64,000 bases of DNA from Patiria miniata (taxonomy: Eukaryota > Echinodermata > Asteroidea > Valvatida > Asterinidae), in NCBI RefSeq assembly GCF_015706575.1, contig NW_024037076.1:13148898-13212897 (forward strand). Reading direction: 5' to 3'. The notes beneath the pieces were generated by a model. The model made no database searches. It was not told the DNA's origin and saw only the letters and a program-made list of their open reading frames with translations. Below, in pieces: positions 38,590 to 50,800 of the stretch. Every line of letters starts with the position of its first letter. The first letter of the stretch is position 1. A program made the position numbers and the translations under genes.

Positions 38590-39060
38590 CTCTAAAAGGT
38601 GACATGAGGATCACAATCGAGCTGTCACGCTCATAATCTTCCCAACCCAACGCTGCAAACAACAAGCCCCCACACAAGGTCTTGGACTCTTGCTTTACTA
38701 GTTCGCGCCAGGATTATTTTGACATTGATCAGACCCGTGCGCGGGATTGTTTTTCACGAACTTCGATGCCAGATGGGTTCAGGTCATCATCTGTGGGTAT
38801 CAGGTACACCCTGATATTTCCGGCCTCACTTGCTGTGAGCGGGTCGCAGACAGATAATTCCGGCCTCGCTCGTTCGGAATTCTGCAAAACCTTTGCGTGT
38901 ATTCACGTCATCCGATGTCAACTGGTTAACCCAGCTCTACACTACTACAACTCTAAGTCGTCCTAAGACTACAATTCAATCCACCTCATTTATCAGACAA
39001 GAGAAGTGCTAATCTTGTTATCGATGCTCCGTGGCTGCGCAGCACTGTCAGAAGGTCGGA
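38590..39060. other. Unclassified GC-richer patch in intron 2
   Basis: This patch is richer in GC and CpG than its AT-rich surroundings, with phrases such as CCCGTGCGCGGGATTG and GCTCCGTGGCTGCGCAGCAC. CCGGCCTC(A/G)CTTGCT-like motifs recur about 50 bp apart. A 94-codon frame at 38,682-38,966 (+) has no recognisable domain and I do not call it a gene. It may be a transposon fragment. Confidence 0.35.
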
Positions 39061-39414
39061 AGGAACTTGCATAAGTTATACAGTACAACAGATTTACATG
39101 ATTCATTCAGCAAAGTCAATTTATCCAAATATAATGGAACGCAAAATCAATATAATTGAAAAGTTTGGTGAACATTTTGTTTGTACGATGTAATGCATGC
39201 ATGGCCAGAGAAACAGTACTGCATGAAAATGTTTCTTTCTTCTTTGACCAGAATTTGTATTACGAATATCTTTTTTTTTAAACAAGCATGTAGTGTTTGG
39301 GGCTATTTTCATTCAGTGATAAAGTAACATATAAATATCATTTATGGAGTTATGATTGCAGACTAAAATGGCTTCATGGATTGAGATTTTTTTCTGAATT
39401 GCTCCCAACATATA

Positions 39415-39927
39415 CAGGGTGAGTAAAAAATAAACCAAAACGAAACCTGAATGTCGGGACTATTGTTTTAGTGAAATTCTGCATGAAGCACTTTCAAAAT
39501 CTAGGATATAAAAGCCCAATTCATAAGCTTTCTTTAAGTACAAGAATTATTAGAATTACCCATGTACTTTTCTAGTTACAGAATTTTGAACATCACCACC
39601 GGCTTAAAGTTTTATCCACGGATCACAAAAAAAAGGTGTGCGTTCTTTCAGCAAAACAAAAACAATTCACACACATGCCTTTTTGATTTTTTGTTTTGTT
39701 TTGCTGAAGGAATGCTTAAATTTTTGTGATCTGTGGACAAAACTTTAAAACTGTGGTTGTGTTTAAAATTCCGTAACTTGAAAGGTACATGAGTGATATG
39801 AATGATTCTTTGTACTAAGAGAAAGTTTATGAATTTGGCTTCTATATCCTAGATTTTGAAAGTGCTATGTGCAGAACTTCACTAAAACAATGTTCCCAAC
39901 TTTTTTTTTTTTTTTTAACTCACCGTG
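39415..39927. mobile_element. TA-flanked MITE with long terminal inverted repeats
   Basis: The left end CAGGGTGAGTAAAAAATAAA at 39,415 and right end TTAACTCACCGTG ending at 39,927 are inverted copies, each flanked by TA (39,413-14 and 39,928-29). Inner blocks also pair: TTGTTTTAGTGAAATTCTGC, GCACTTTCAAAATCTAGGAT, GATCACAAAAAAAAG. The 513-bp element is close to one large hairpin. TA duplication is typical of the Tc1/mariner superfamily. There is no transposase, so it is non-autonomous. Confidence 0.82.
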
Positions 39928-40022
39928 TACATTGTATCCTAAGCACATCTCCTTTTTGATGAGTTATACTCTTTGTCAAGTTGAGTCTCGATAGTTCGAA
40001 GTACCATTGGTTATAATTATTA

Positions 40023-40419
40023 TCATAATTATTACTTTAAAATACTTTTATTACTAGTTGACAAAAAGGCGGACGTCTCTATAGTCCGAAGCATCATTGA
40101 TCCGATGTCCCATTGGTCCGAAGTCCCATTGGTCCGAAGTCCCATTGGTCCGACGTCCCATTGGTCTTAAGTACCATTGGTCCGACGTTCCATTGGTCAG
40201 ACGTTCCATTGGTCCGATGAAACATAATACATAGTTCCACTGGTTCAGGTTGACTGACCCTAACCTTAAACCCGAATCCTATGGGGCATCGGACCAATGG
40301 GACTTCGGACCAATGGGACTTCGGACCAATGGGACATCGGATCAATGATGCTTCGGACTATAGAGACGTCCGCCTTTTTGTCAACTAGTAATAAAAGTAT
40401 TTTAAAGTAATAATTATGA
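40023..40419. mobile_element. Perfect 131-bp inverted repeat with 16-17-bp internal repeats
   Basis: The arms 40,023-40,153 and 40,289-40,419 read as perfect reverse complements over 131 bp, separated by 135 bp. The inner part of each arm is a mini-array of a 16-17-bp motif, CCCATTGGTCCGAAGT and close variants, which continues into the left spacer with changed copies. The outer 45 bp are AT-rich (TCATAATTATTACTTT). Perfect arms mean a recent insertion or ongoing arm-to-arm conversion. No coding sequence is credible here. Confidence 0.88.
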
Positions 40420-40809
40420 AGTAAATGTCAAACGATCATCACTTAAAATAGCCCAGTGACTAAAGGAGACATAAGCATATATTCTTGTAAATGTACCCTT
40501 ATGGAGACATAGAGATAGACAAGGTAGATGAGGGAGACTTATTAATGTCACCCTAATGTTTCAAATCCTATTTCTAGACAAAAGTTTAGGCTAAATTGAT
40601 TCCTAATGATGCAAAACCCAAATTTGCAAAGTTTAGTGAGGGAAGGATAAGGTTAGGTTTAGGGGTCTTTATTGTCGCTCAGAGGTACCATTTCGAGTAA
40701 TCTATACAAATACAAAAAGTCAGTAATATGAAATCAGTAAAATAAAACAATCTCCCTGACTAAAGCATATATACAAAGTTAACCTGGTGACAGTTGAAAG
40801 ATTGGGTGT

Positions 40810-40825
40810 GGGGGGGGGGGGGGGG
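40810..40825 (+). repeat. G16 homopolymer
   Basis: A run of 16 G occurs after GGGTGT. Exact length is uncertain because homopolymers are read poorly. Confidence 0.9.
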
Positions 40826-41220
40826 AGTGTTGTGTTTGGAAGACTTCATGTGACCATGGTCCATATCTTTACTATATCGTTGAATGAATGTCTTCATTTA
40901 AAATTGCACGTGTCTTCTAGTTATTTTGGCCATGTTCTAGTAACAAATACTCTTGGTTAGGAACAATTTTAACTATTTTCCAGCCCATTATCTGGAAAAC
41001 ATCGTGATGCAATTGTTCCCAGGCTTGTGGGTTTTCCTTTGGCTGCTGTGTAAGTTAGATATTTTGCATTGAGATTTAAATACAAAACTTCAAAGGTCAA
41101 GACCCTTTTCACAAGTGTGGAGTGCCTACAACTGATTACTGAATTGTGTTGTTAATAATAATAAGTATAATTCATGTAATATACCCTAGGGAAAACATAT
41201 TATCATCAAAAGTTATACCT

Positions 41221-42771
41221 TATAGTCCGGGTTTAAAACCCCAATATGGAGGTGGACCGTGAATTAGGGTCCGAACAAAATGTTTTTTGCATTTTCCTGT
41301 CATTTGTACCTCTTAGATCAATATTCCGGCGGTTGACACCTTGGCATCCTTGATCATTTTTTTGAAACAAGTTTTCTATATATTTCTGCAGGATTTTGTT
41401 TAAAACTTATCAATCTTGAACTAGTTCCTAAATACATAGATTGTATTTGCGCGTGTCCGGTTGCATAATCTTGGTAAACACATCAAGGGTAATAAACATG
41501 CAGGCGGTTTGGAAGTTCACATATTGTTTACATTTGCTGGGCAAGCAATGGGCTCTGTCCACCATGCATGAAGTACGAGGGCGCTACACAATGAAATTTT
41601 TCCAAATGCTCCTGGTAATGGAGACTCATGAGTACTTTATTCTCCTGGGAGCCAAAGGATTAAAGGATTGCATCGCACAGTTCATTGTAACCACGCAGGG
41701 TTCATCATTGAGTCTTAAAAAAGATGAATCTAGACACCTCGGTTGATAAGTTTGGATGATATTTTTCAAAGATAATTGTACCTGTATATGAATACACATT
41801 TTTGCTAATGGCGGATACTAATTTGCATATTATGCATAAACGATGTATATATAGTAGGAAAAAAGACACATGTTATAATTATTTCTGAGATTGGTGGATG
41901 CTTATTTGCATATTGTGCATAAAATACACAGTATCATGGTAGAAATGGCTTTAATGAATTCGGTGACCCTAGAAACATGGGTTTAGACACCTTGTTTGAT
42001 ACCATTGGACAAATTCTTGTGGAGAAAATAGATGCAATAATTATTTATTATAATGGTGGGTGCTAATTTGCAAAATATACATAAAATATAGACGTAATCA
42101 TTGTAGATGTGGCTTTAATGCACTATTTATAGATATATTGGGCCGACCGCTCCATAGACATGTGTACAAAATTTACAAAACTTTAATATGACCTATCCCA
42201 ATTTTACCTTATCCGACCCAAACAAAATTTGGTATTTTTACGTTTTGGACCAAGAGACATTGATTAAGCCAATTTGCAACAATAACATTCTTTGGCTGTC
42301 TAGTACTTTTGCGTTCACAGGCATGCAACTTTTCCTCGGATCCGCTGATTTCCTCTTTTTTTACTCCTCATGAATGCCATTACAAATGGAAAAACACTGT
42401 ACAAGTCTTGTGTGGTTTGGAATTTCCTCGTTTTTTCCTAAATTTCCAGTTGCATGCCTGGCGTTATGACGACCGGCAAAATGACGCCATAAAGACGGTG
42501 GTCGCCCTAATGCCGCAAAAGTAAGCACAACCGGTCACCGCACAACCGGTCACCATATGAAAGTGACTATATATATATATAGATATAGAAAACATATATT
42601 TTACCTTATCGCGGTAGTTAATTTGCATATAAATTGTTCAAAACCAATGTTCAAGGATGCCAAGGTGGCGACCGCTGGATTATTGATCTACAAGGGCTAA
42701 ATGACAAGAAAATGCAAAAACATTTTGGGCGGACCCTTATTCACACTTTCGTGATCAACCCCAGGACTGTT
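41221..42771. mobile_element. Composite element with about 140-bp terminal inverted repeats
   Basis: Left arm 41,221-41,375 pairs with right arm 42,631-42,771. TTAGGGTCCG, TTTTTGCATTTTC, TGTCATTT, TAGATCAATA and CACCTTGGCATCCTTGA recur inverted in order. The interior has three diverged copies of a GATGC/TAATTTGCATATT.TGCATAAA phrase (about 41,810, 41,895 and 42,055) and no transposase. The approximate size is 1.55 kb. It may be a non-autonomous DNA transposon or two insertions facing each other. Confidence 0.65.
42525..42554 (+). repeat. 15-bp tandem duplication
   Basis: GCACAACCGGTCACC occurs twice head to tail, followed by a short (TA)n run near 42,569-42,582. Confidence 0.9.
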
Positions 42772-44322
42772 AGGGAGACAAGGTAAGTTAGGGAGACATA
42801 ATTCTTGTCTAAGTTTGATGAGGGTAGGTTAAGGTTAAGTGAGGGTTAGGGGTCAGTAAAGTTAGGAGTTGTTGTGCACAAGTCTGTAGGAATGTCTCCT
42901 GAAGGTACTATTTCCTGTAATAATAATGATAATAATAAAAGAGTTCTTCTGCAGCACTGCCGTCCCCAATAACTTAACACAGATTAAACAAAAAATTACA
43001 ATTTACCAAATATAGGTAAATATATAAATTTACCAAAAATAGCATTCAAATTCATCTTGATAGTGGCCAATTTGAAGCGGAGTAGCGCCCTGCTGTCATT
43101 CCCGTGGTTCGTATTAGATTTCAGGCGTTCAAATTCGTTTAAAGACCTGACATTTTCATGTTTAACTCATCCTATTAAAATTGAAGTTATGTCATTCGGT
43201 TTAAGTGATCATTCAATTTAGCAGGCAGTTTGGTCAAGGGTTATTTGCATGAGGTTCTTGATTTCTTTTTCATTTCCGTGCATTCTATTTAGCACTTTTT
43301 GCATTCAAAAAAATTAAAATAAAATGAAGGCATACGACGTGAGTCTTTTTATTTCTTGCACCTTTTTATCATTTCTGCTTTTCTGTTTCATTATTTTTCA
43401 AAGTGTCTACTATCTGTCTCTTTATTCTAAAGAAGTAAAAATGCAAACAAATTAAACAAAAAGGAGGCATAACTAAACCTCTATATAAAACAACAAACCT
43501 ATAGGCAACAGTAGACTTAGCTGATGTTTTCCCTTCTTTTTATCGTGTTCACATAAATCTATATGTTCTTAATTCTTTATCTTTGGGTTTTTGATCTGCT
43601 GTTTTCAGTTGTGATCTTCATTATATATATTTGTTTATATCTCTTTAACTTTTTAGATGTTTAATCATCTTAGAGTCCCTGTTTGTCTCTCCTAATTTTA
43701 GAATGATGAGGATACTGTCTCCTGCAGGTCTGTTAGCCATCGATCTCTTGCCGTGCATCTACATTTGAAATTCTCGTGTAACGCCCATAAGCTGCAATGT
43801 TGATATTTCTAGTGCTTCAAGCTAAATTGTGCTTGGTGATCAGAGTATTGGCAGAATCTTGTTAGAGACGGGGTTTTATATCCATACTTCCAAATCGGAA
43901 CAAAGGCACTCCATCTAATTCTAACAAACAATGGAATGACATAAACCTATTTCGAATTCATTTGCTTACTTTTCACAAATGCGTGCTTAATGGTGAATTT
44001 GAATGACCAAACTTACACAGCTGGAAGCTCCGGCGAATTTGGATGCTCGTTTGTGCAATTGTAATTTGAATGCCCTGTTGTTAAAATTGCATGATTAAAA
44101 TGTGAAATCGTATGCTTCAAATGTTAAATTGATTGGTGTTTTTAGCTAATTGAATGTTGATCTCAACGTGCATTCAAATTCGTGCGAAAATGAGTGATTG
44201 GTCACCAATTTGGCCGCCAAATCTGCTAACTTGGCCGGGAAAACCTATATAAACAATAAATATTACTAAGGTGCCTTCTTTTGTGAAATGCAGCTTAGTC
44301 ATGTTAGAGAAAATAGTTTAAA

Positions 44323-44397
44323 AGCTTGACACTTGCTTGACAAACTTGACGCTTGACAACCCTAGACAACCGTTGACACTTGCTTGACAACCCTGAT
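44323..44397 (+). repeat. CTTGACA-rich minisatellite
   Basis: Short TTGACA-type words (GCTTGACACTTGCTTGACAA, CTTGACGCTTGACAACCCT) repeat irregularly over about 75 bp. No function is evident. Confidence 0.65.
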
Positions 44398-44880
44398 GCT
44401 ACTTCAGCGGTTGTGTACAAAGTCAAGAACATTTTCTAAGTATTTCCTAACAAAATTGGAATGCTTCTCAGTCAGATTCATGTCATCATTTTTGGAACTA
44501 TGAAGAAAAAAGCAGCGTCGGGTTGTAACATTCTTTATGAAAATATCCCCATAAACAATGGGGCAGACTACAGTGGTAAATATACTAATTCAAAAAAGGG
44601 TATACTATAATACGATGTATTCCAACCAAATTGAGACGAATGTTCAAAGAGCAGAACATTGTAACGAAATAATGTTTCCATATAGGACTACCAGATGTGC
44701 CCAATTTTTATTTCAAATTTATTGAAAAGCACCCTAAAATATCGAAGAGAGGCAAACACTTTCGGCAAGAACAAACTCCAAAAACAAATATTTACCAACG
44801 TGTTACATTTTGTTACATTTGCTGTGATATTTTATGATTGAAGGAAGATTTTTGTCTTTTGTGTTTATTTCGTACTGCAG

Positions 44881-47800
44881 ACACCTCCTCAGCCTCTTTG
44901 AAAATCGCTACTGTTTCTGAGACAACAATTGCTGATGTCACCACAGCTATGAAAAGCGCCGCTGTTAGAGCCACAACCACAGCTGAAGCTACAAGTACAG
45001 TTATTCAGACCACAGTAGCTGAAGTAATTACAACTTCTGGTGTGACCACTGATGCTCAGACCACTGCTGCAGAGCCAACTACTGTTGAAATCACTTCAGC
45101 AGCCCAAAAAACTACTGCTGAGATAATCACTACTGCAGGAGTGACTACAGAGTCTGTGGCCACCCCTGTTGCAGACACAACAACTGCTGATGTGACATCA
45201 GCTGTGGAAAGCACAACTGGTAGAGCCACAATCACAGCTGAAGCTAGAAGTACAGTTATTCAGACCACAATATCTGAAGTAACTACAACTTCTGGTGTGA
45301 CCACTGATGCTCAGACCACTGCTGCAGAGCCAACTACTGTTGAAATCACTTCAGTAGCCCAAACAACTACTGCTGAGAGAATCACTACTGCAGGAGTGAC
45401 TACAGAGTCTGTGTCCACCCCTGTTGGGGACACAACCACAGCTGATGTGACATCAGCTGTGGAAAGCACAACTGGTGGAGCCACAACCACAGCTGAAGCT
45501 ACAAGTACAGTTGTTCAGACCACAGTAGCTGAAGTAACAACAACTCCTGGTGTGACCACTGGTGCTGAGACCACTGCTGCCGAGACAACTACTGTTGAAA
45601 TCACTTCAGCAGCCCAAACAACTACTGCTGAGATAATCACTACTGCAGGAGTGACTTCAAGTTCTGTGGCCACCCCTGTTGCAGACACAACAACTGCTGA
45701 TGTGACGTCAGCTGTAGGAAGCAGAACTGGTAAAGCCACAACCACAGCAGAAGCTACAAGTACAGTTATTCAGACCACAGTAGCTGAAGTAACTACAACT
45801 CCTGGTGTTACCACTGGTGCTGAGACCACTGCTGCAGAGCCAACTACTAATCAATTCACTTCAGCAGCCCAAACAACTACTGCTGAGATAATCACAGCTG
45901 TGGAAAGCACAACTGGTAGAGCCACAACCACAGCTGAAGCTACAAGTACAGTTATTCAGACCACGAAATCTGAAATAACTACAACTTCTGGTGTGACCAC
46001 TGATGCTCAGACCACTGCTGCAGAGCCAACTACTGCTGAGATAATCACTACTGCAGGAGTGACCACAGAGTCTGAGTCCACCCCTGCTGCAGACACAACA
46101 ACTGCTGATGTGACTTCAGCTGTGGAAAGCACAACTGGTAGTGCCACAACCACAGCTGAAGCTACAAGTACAGTTGTTCAGACCACAGTATCTGAAGTAA
46201 CTACAACTCCTGGTGTGACCACTGGTGCTGAGACCACTGCTGCAGAGCCAACTACTAATCAATTCACTTCAGCAGCCCAAACAACTACTGCTGAGATAAT
46301 CACTACTGCAGGAGTGACTACAGAGTCTGTGTCCAACCCTGTTGCAGACACAACAACTGCTGATGTGACATCAGCTGTAGGAAGCACAACTGGTAGAGCC
46401 ACAACCACAGCTGAAGCTACAAGCACAGTTATTCAGACCACAGTAGCTGAAGTAACTACAACTCCTGGTGTGACCACTGGTGCTGAGACCACTGCTGCAG
46501 AGCCAACTACTAATCAATTCACTTCAGCAGCCCAAACAACTACTGCTGAGATAATCACTACTGCAGGAGTGACTTCAAGTTCTTTGGCCACCCCTGTTGC
46601 AGACACAACAACTGCTGATGTGACGTCAGCTGTGGAAAGCACAACTGGTAGAGCCAAAACCACAGCTGAAGCTACAAGTACAGTTATTCAGACCACAAAA
46701 TCTGAGATAACTACAACTTCTGGTGTGACCACTGGTGCTGAGACCACTGCTGCAGAGCCAACTACTGTTGAAATCACTTCAGCAGCCCAAACAACTACTG
46801 CTGAGAGAATCACTACTGCAGGAGTGACTACAGAGTCTGTGTCCACCCCTGTTGGGGACACAACCACAGCTGATGTGACATCAGCTGTGGAAAGCACAAC
46901 TGGTGGAGCCACAACCACAGCTGAAGCTACAAGTACAGTTGTTCAGACCACAGTAGCTGAAGTAACAACAACTCCTGGTGTGACCACTGGTGCTGAGACC
47001 ACTGCTGCCGAGACAACTACTGTTGAAATCACTTCAGCAGCCCAAACAACTACTGCTGAGATAATCACTACTGCAGGAGTGACTTCAAGTTCTGTGGCCA
47101 CCCCTGTTGCAGACACAACAACTGCTGATGTGACGTCAGCTGTAAGAAGCAGAACTGGTAAAGCCACAACCACAGCTGAAGCTACAAGTACAGTTATTCA
47201 GACCACAGTAGCTGAAGTAACTACAACTCCTGGTGTTACCACTGGTGCTGAGACCACTGCTGCAGAGCCAACTACTAATCAATTCACTTCAGCAGCCCAA
47301 ACAACTACTGCTGAGATAATCACAGCTGTGGAAAGCACAACTGGTGGAGCCACAACCACAGCTGAAGCTACAAGTACAGTTGTTCAGACCACAGTAGCTG
47401 AAGTAACAACAACTCCTGGTGTGACCACTGGTGCTGAGACCACTGCTGCCGAGACAACTACTGTTGAAATCACTTCAGCAGCCCAAACAACTACTGCTGA
47501 GATAATCACTACTGCAGGAGTGACTTCAAGTTCTGTGGCCACCCCTGTTGCAGACACAACAACTGCTGATGTGACGTCAGCTGTAGGAAGCAGAACTGGT
47601 AAAGCCACAACCACAGCTGAAGCTACAAGTACAGTTATTCAGACCACAGTAGCTGAAGTAACTACAACTCCTGGTGTTACCACTGGTGCTGAGACCACTG
47701 CTGCAGAGCCAACTACTAATCAATTCACTTCAGCAGCCCAAACAACTACTGCTGAGATAATCACAGCTGTGGAAAGCACAACTGGTAGAGCCACAACCAC

Positions 47801-50800
47801 AGCTGAAGCTACAAGTACAGTTATTCAGACCACGAAATCTGAAATAACTACAACTTCTGGTGTGACCACTGATGCTCAGACCACTGCTGCAGAGCCAACT
47901 ACTGCTGAGATAATCACTACTGCAGGAGTGACCACAGAGTCTGAGTCCACCCCTGCTGCAGACACAACAACTGCTGATGTGACTTCAGCTGTGGAAAGCA
48001 CAACTGGTAGTGCCACAACCACAGCTGAAGCTACAAGTACAGTTGTTCAGACCACAGTATCTGAAGTAACTACAACTCCTGGTGTGACCACTGGTGCTGA
48101 GACCACTGCTGCAGAGCCAACTACTAATCAATTCACTTCAGCAGCCCAAACAACTACTGCTGAGATAATCACTACTGCAGGAGTGACTACAGAGTCTGTG
48201 TCCAACCCTGTTGCAGACACAACAACTGCTGATGTGACATCAGCTGTAGGAAGCACAACTGGTAGAGCCACAACCACAGCTGAAGCTACAAGCACAGTTA
48301 TTCAGACCACAGTAGCTGAAGTAACTACAACTCCTGGTGTGACCACTGGTGCTGAGACCACTGCTGCAGAGCCAACTACTAATCAATTCACTTCAGCAGC
48401 CCAAACAACTACTGCTGAGATAATCACTACTGCAGGAGTGACTTCAAGTTCTTTGGCCACCCCTGTTGCAGACACAACAACTGCTGATGTGACGTCAGCT
48501 GTGGAAAGCACAACTGGTAGAGCCAAAACCACAGCTGAAGCTACAAGTACAGTTATTCAGACCACAAAATCTGAGATAACTACAACTTCTGGTGTGACCA
48601 CTGGTGCTGAGACCACTGCTGCAGAGCCAACTACTGTTGAAATTACTTCAGCAGCCCAAACAACTACTGCTGAGATAATCACCACTGCAGGAGTGACCAC
48701 AGAGTCTGTGTCCACCCCTGCTGCAGACACAACAACTGCTGATGTGACATCAGCTGTGGAAAGCACAACTGGTAGTGCCACAACCACAGCTGAAGCTACA
48801 AGTACAGTTGTTCAGACCACAGTATCTGAAGTAGCTACAACTCCTGGTGTGACCACTGGTGCTGAGACCACTGCTGCAGTGCCAACTACTGTTGAAATCA
48901 CTTCAGCAGCCCAAACAACTACTGCTGAGATAATCACTACTGCAGGATTGACTTCAAGTTCTGTGGTCACCCCTGTTGCAGGCACAACAGCTGCTGATGT
49001 GACGTCAGCTGTCGAAAGCACAACTGGTAGTGCCACAACCACAGCTGAAGCTACAAGTACACTTGTTCAGACCACAGTATCTGAAGTAACTACAAATCCT
49101 GGTGTGACCACTGGTGCTGAGACCACTGCTGCAGTGCCAACTACTGTTGAAATCACTTCAGCAGCCCAAACAACTACTGCTGAGATAATCACTACTGCAG
49201 GACTGACGTCCAGTTCTGTGCCAACCCATGTTGCAGACATAACAACTGCTGATGTGACATCAGCTGTGGAAAGCGCAACTGGTAGAGCCACAACCACAGC
49301 TGAAGCTACAAGTACAGTTGTTCAGACCACTGTAGCTGAAGTAACAACAACTCCTGGTGTGACCACTGGTGCTGAGACCACTGCTGCCGAGCCAACTACT
49401 GTTGAAATCACTTCAGCAGCCCAAACAACTACTGCTGAGATAATCACTACTGCAGGAGTGACTTCAAGTTCTGTGGCCACCCCTGTTGCAAAGACCACAA
49501 CTGCTGATGTGACGTCAGCTGTGGAAAGCACAACTGGTAGAGCCACAACCACAGCTGAAGCTACAAGTACAGTTATTCAGACCACAAAATCTGAAATAAC
49601 TACAACTTCCGGTGTGACCACTGATGCTCAGACCACTGCTGCAGAGCCAACTACTGTTGAAATCACTTCAGCAGCCCAAACAACTACTGCTGAGATAATC
49701 ACTATTGCCGGAGTGACCACAGAGTCTGTGGCCACCCCTGTAGCAGACATAACAACTGCTGATGTGACATCAGCTGTAGCAAGCACAACTGGTAGAGCCA
49801 CAACCACAGCTGAAGCTACAAGTACAGTTATTCAGACCACAGTTGCTGAAGTAACTAAAACTTCTGGTGTGACCACTGGTGCTGAGACCACTGCTGCAGA
49901 GCCAACTACTGTTGAAATTACTTCAGCATCCCAAACAACTACTGCTGAGATAATCACTACTGCAGGAGTGACTTCAAGTTCTGTGGCCACCCCTGTTGCA
50001 GAGACCACAACTGCTGATTTCACGTCAGCTGTGGAAAGCACAACTGGTAGTGCCACAACCATAGCTGAAGCTACAAGTACAGCTATTCAGACCACAGTAG
50101 CTGAAGTAACAACAACTCCTGGTGTGACCACTGGTGCTGAGACAACTGCTGCAGAGCCAACTACTGTTGAAATCACTTCAGCAGCCCAAACAACTACTGC
50201 TGAGATAATCACTACTGCAGGAGTGACTACAGAGTCTGTGTCCACCCCTGTTGCAGACATAACAACTGCTGATGTGACATCAGCTGTAGAAAGCACACTT
50301 GGTAGAGCCACAACCACAGCTGAAGCTACAAGTACAGTTATTCGGACAACAGTTGCTGAAGTAACTACAACTTCTGGTGTGACCACTGGTGCTGAGACCA
50401 CTGCTGCAGAGCCAACTACTGTTGAAATCACTTCAGCAGCCCAAACAACTACTGCTGAGATAATCACTACTGCAGGAGTGACTTCAAGTTCTGTGGCCAC
50501 CCCTGTTGCAGAGACCACAACTGCTGATGTGACGTCAGCTGTGGAAAGCAAAACTGGTAGTGCCACAACCACAGCTGAAGCTTCAAGTACAGTTATTCAG
50601 ACCACAGTATCTGAAGTAACAACAACTCCTGGTGTGACCACTGGTGCTGAGACCACTGCTGCAGAGCCAACTACTGTTGAAATCACTTCAGCAGCCCAAA
50701 CAACTACTGCTGAGATAATCACTACTGCAGGAGTGACTACAGAGTCCACGCCTGTAGCAGACACAACAACTGCTGATGTGACATCAGCTGTGGAAAGCAC

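Larger units (their letters stand above)
33028..44880 (+). other. Intron 2 (phase 1), 11.85 kb
   Basis: The donor is CAG|GTTTGT at 33,028. The acceptor is pyrimidine-rich TTTATTTCGTACTGCAG| ending at 44,880. No exon-like Thr-rich sequence was seen inside. Contents in order: duplicated intron (to 34,158), AT-rich unique sequence (34,160-35,040), foldback and MITE-like elements (35,041-36,800), unremarkable AT-rich DNA (36,800-37,940), SINE (37,944-38,288), unclassified DNA with a GC-richer patch at about 38,590-39,060, a TA-flanked MITE (39,415-39,927), a perfect palindrome (40,023-40,419), AT-rich DNA with a G16 run at about 40,810-40,825, a long-TIR element (41,221-42,771), then AT-rich DNA to the acceptor. 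In that last 2.1 kb I see only a CTTGACA-rich minisatellite near 44,323-44,397. Confidence 0.7.

Noticed and set aside
40235..40270. CCCTAACCTTAAACCC as an interstitial telomere-like repeat
   Set aside because: Only a couple of imperfect units in the spacer of the palindrome; no array.
43040..44240. Possible foldback based on recurring ATTCAAATTC and CCAATTTGG words
   Set aside because: The words recur in both orientations, but I could not align continuous arms, so it was not called.
44838..44880. ATG at 44,838 as the start of a separate gene with leader MKEDFCLLCLFRTA
   Set aside because: The leader has acidic residues near its start and only a short hydrophobic stretch, unlike a clear signal peptide. 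A strong polypyrimidine tract and AG lie exactly at the point where Thr-rich sequence begins, in the phase needed to join the small exon.
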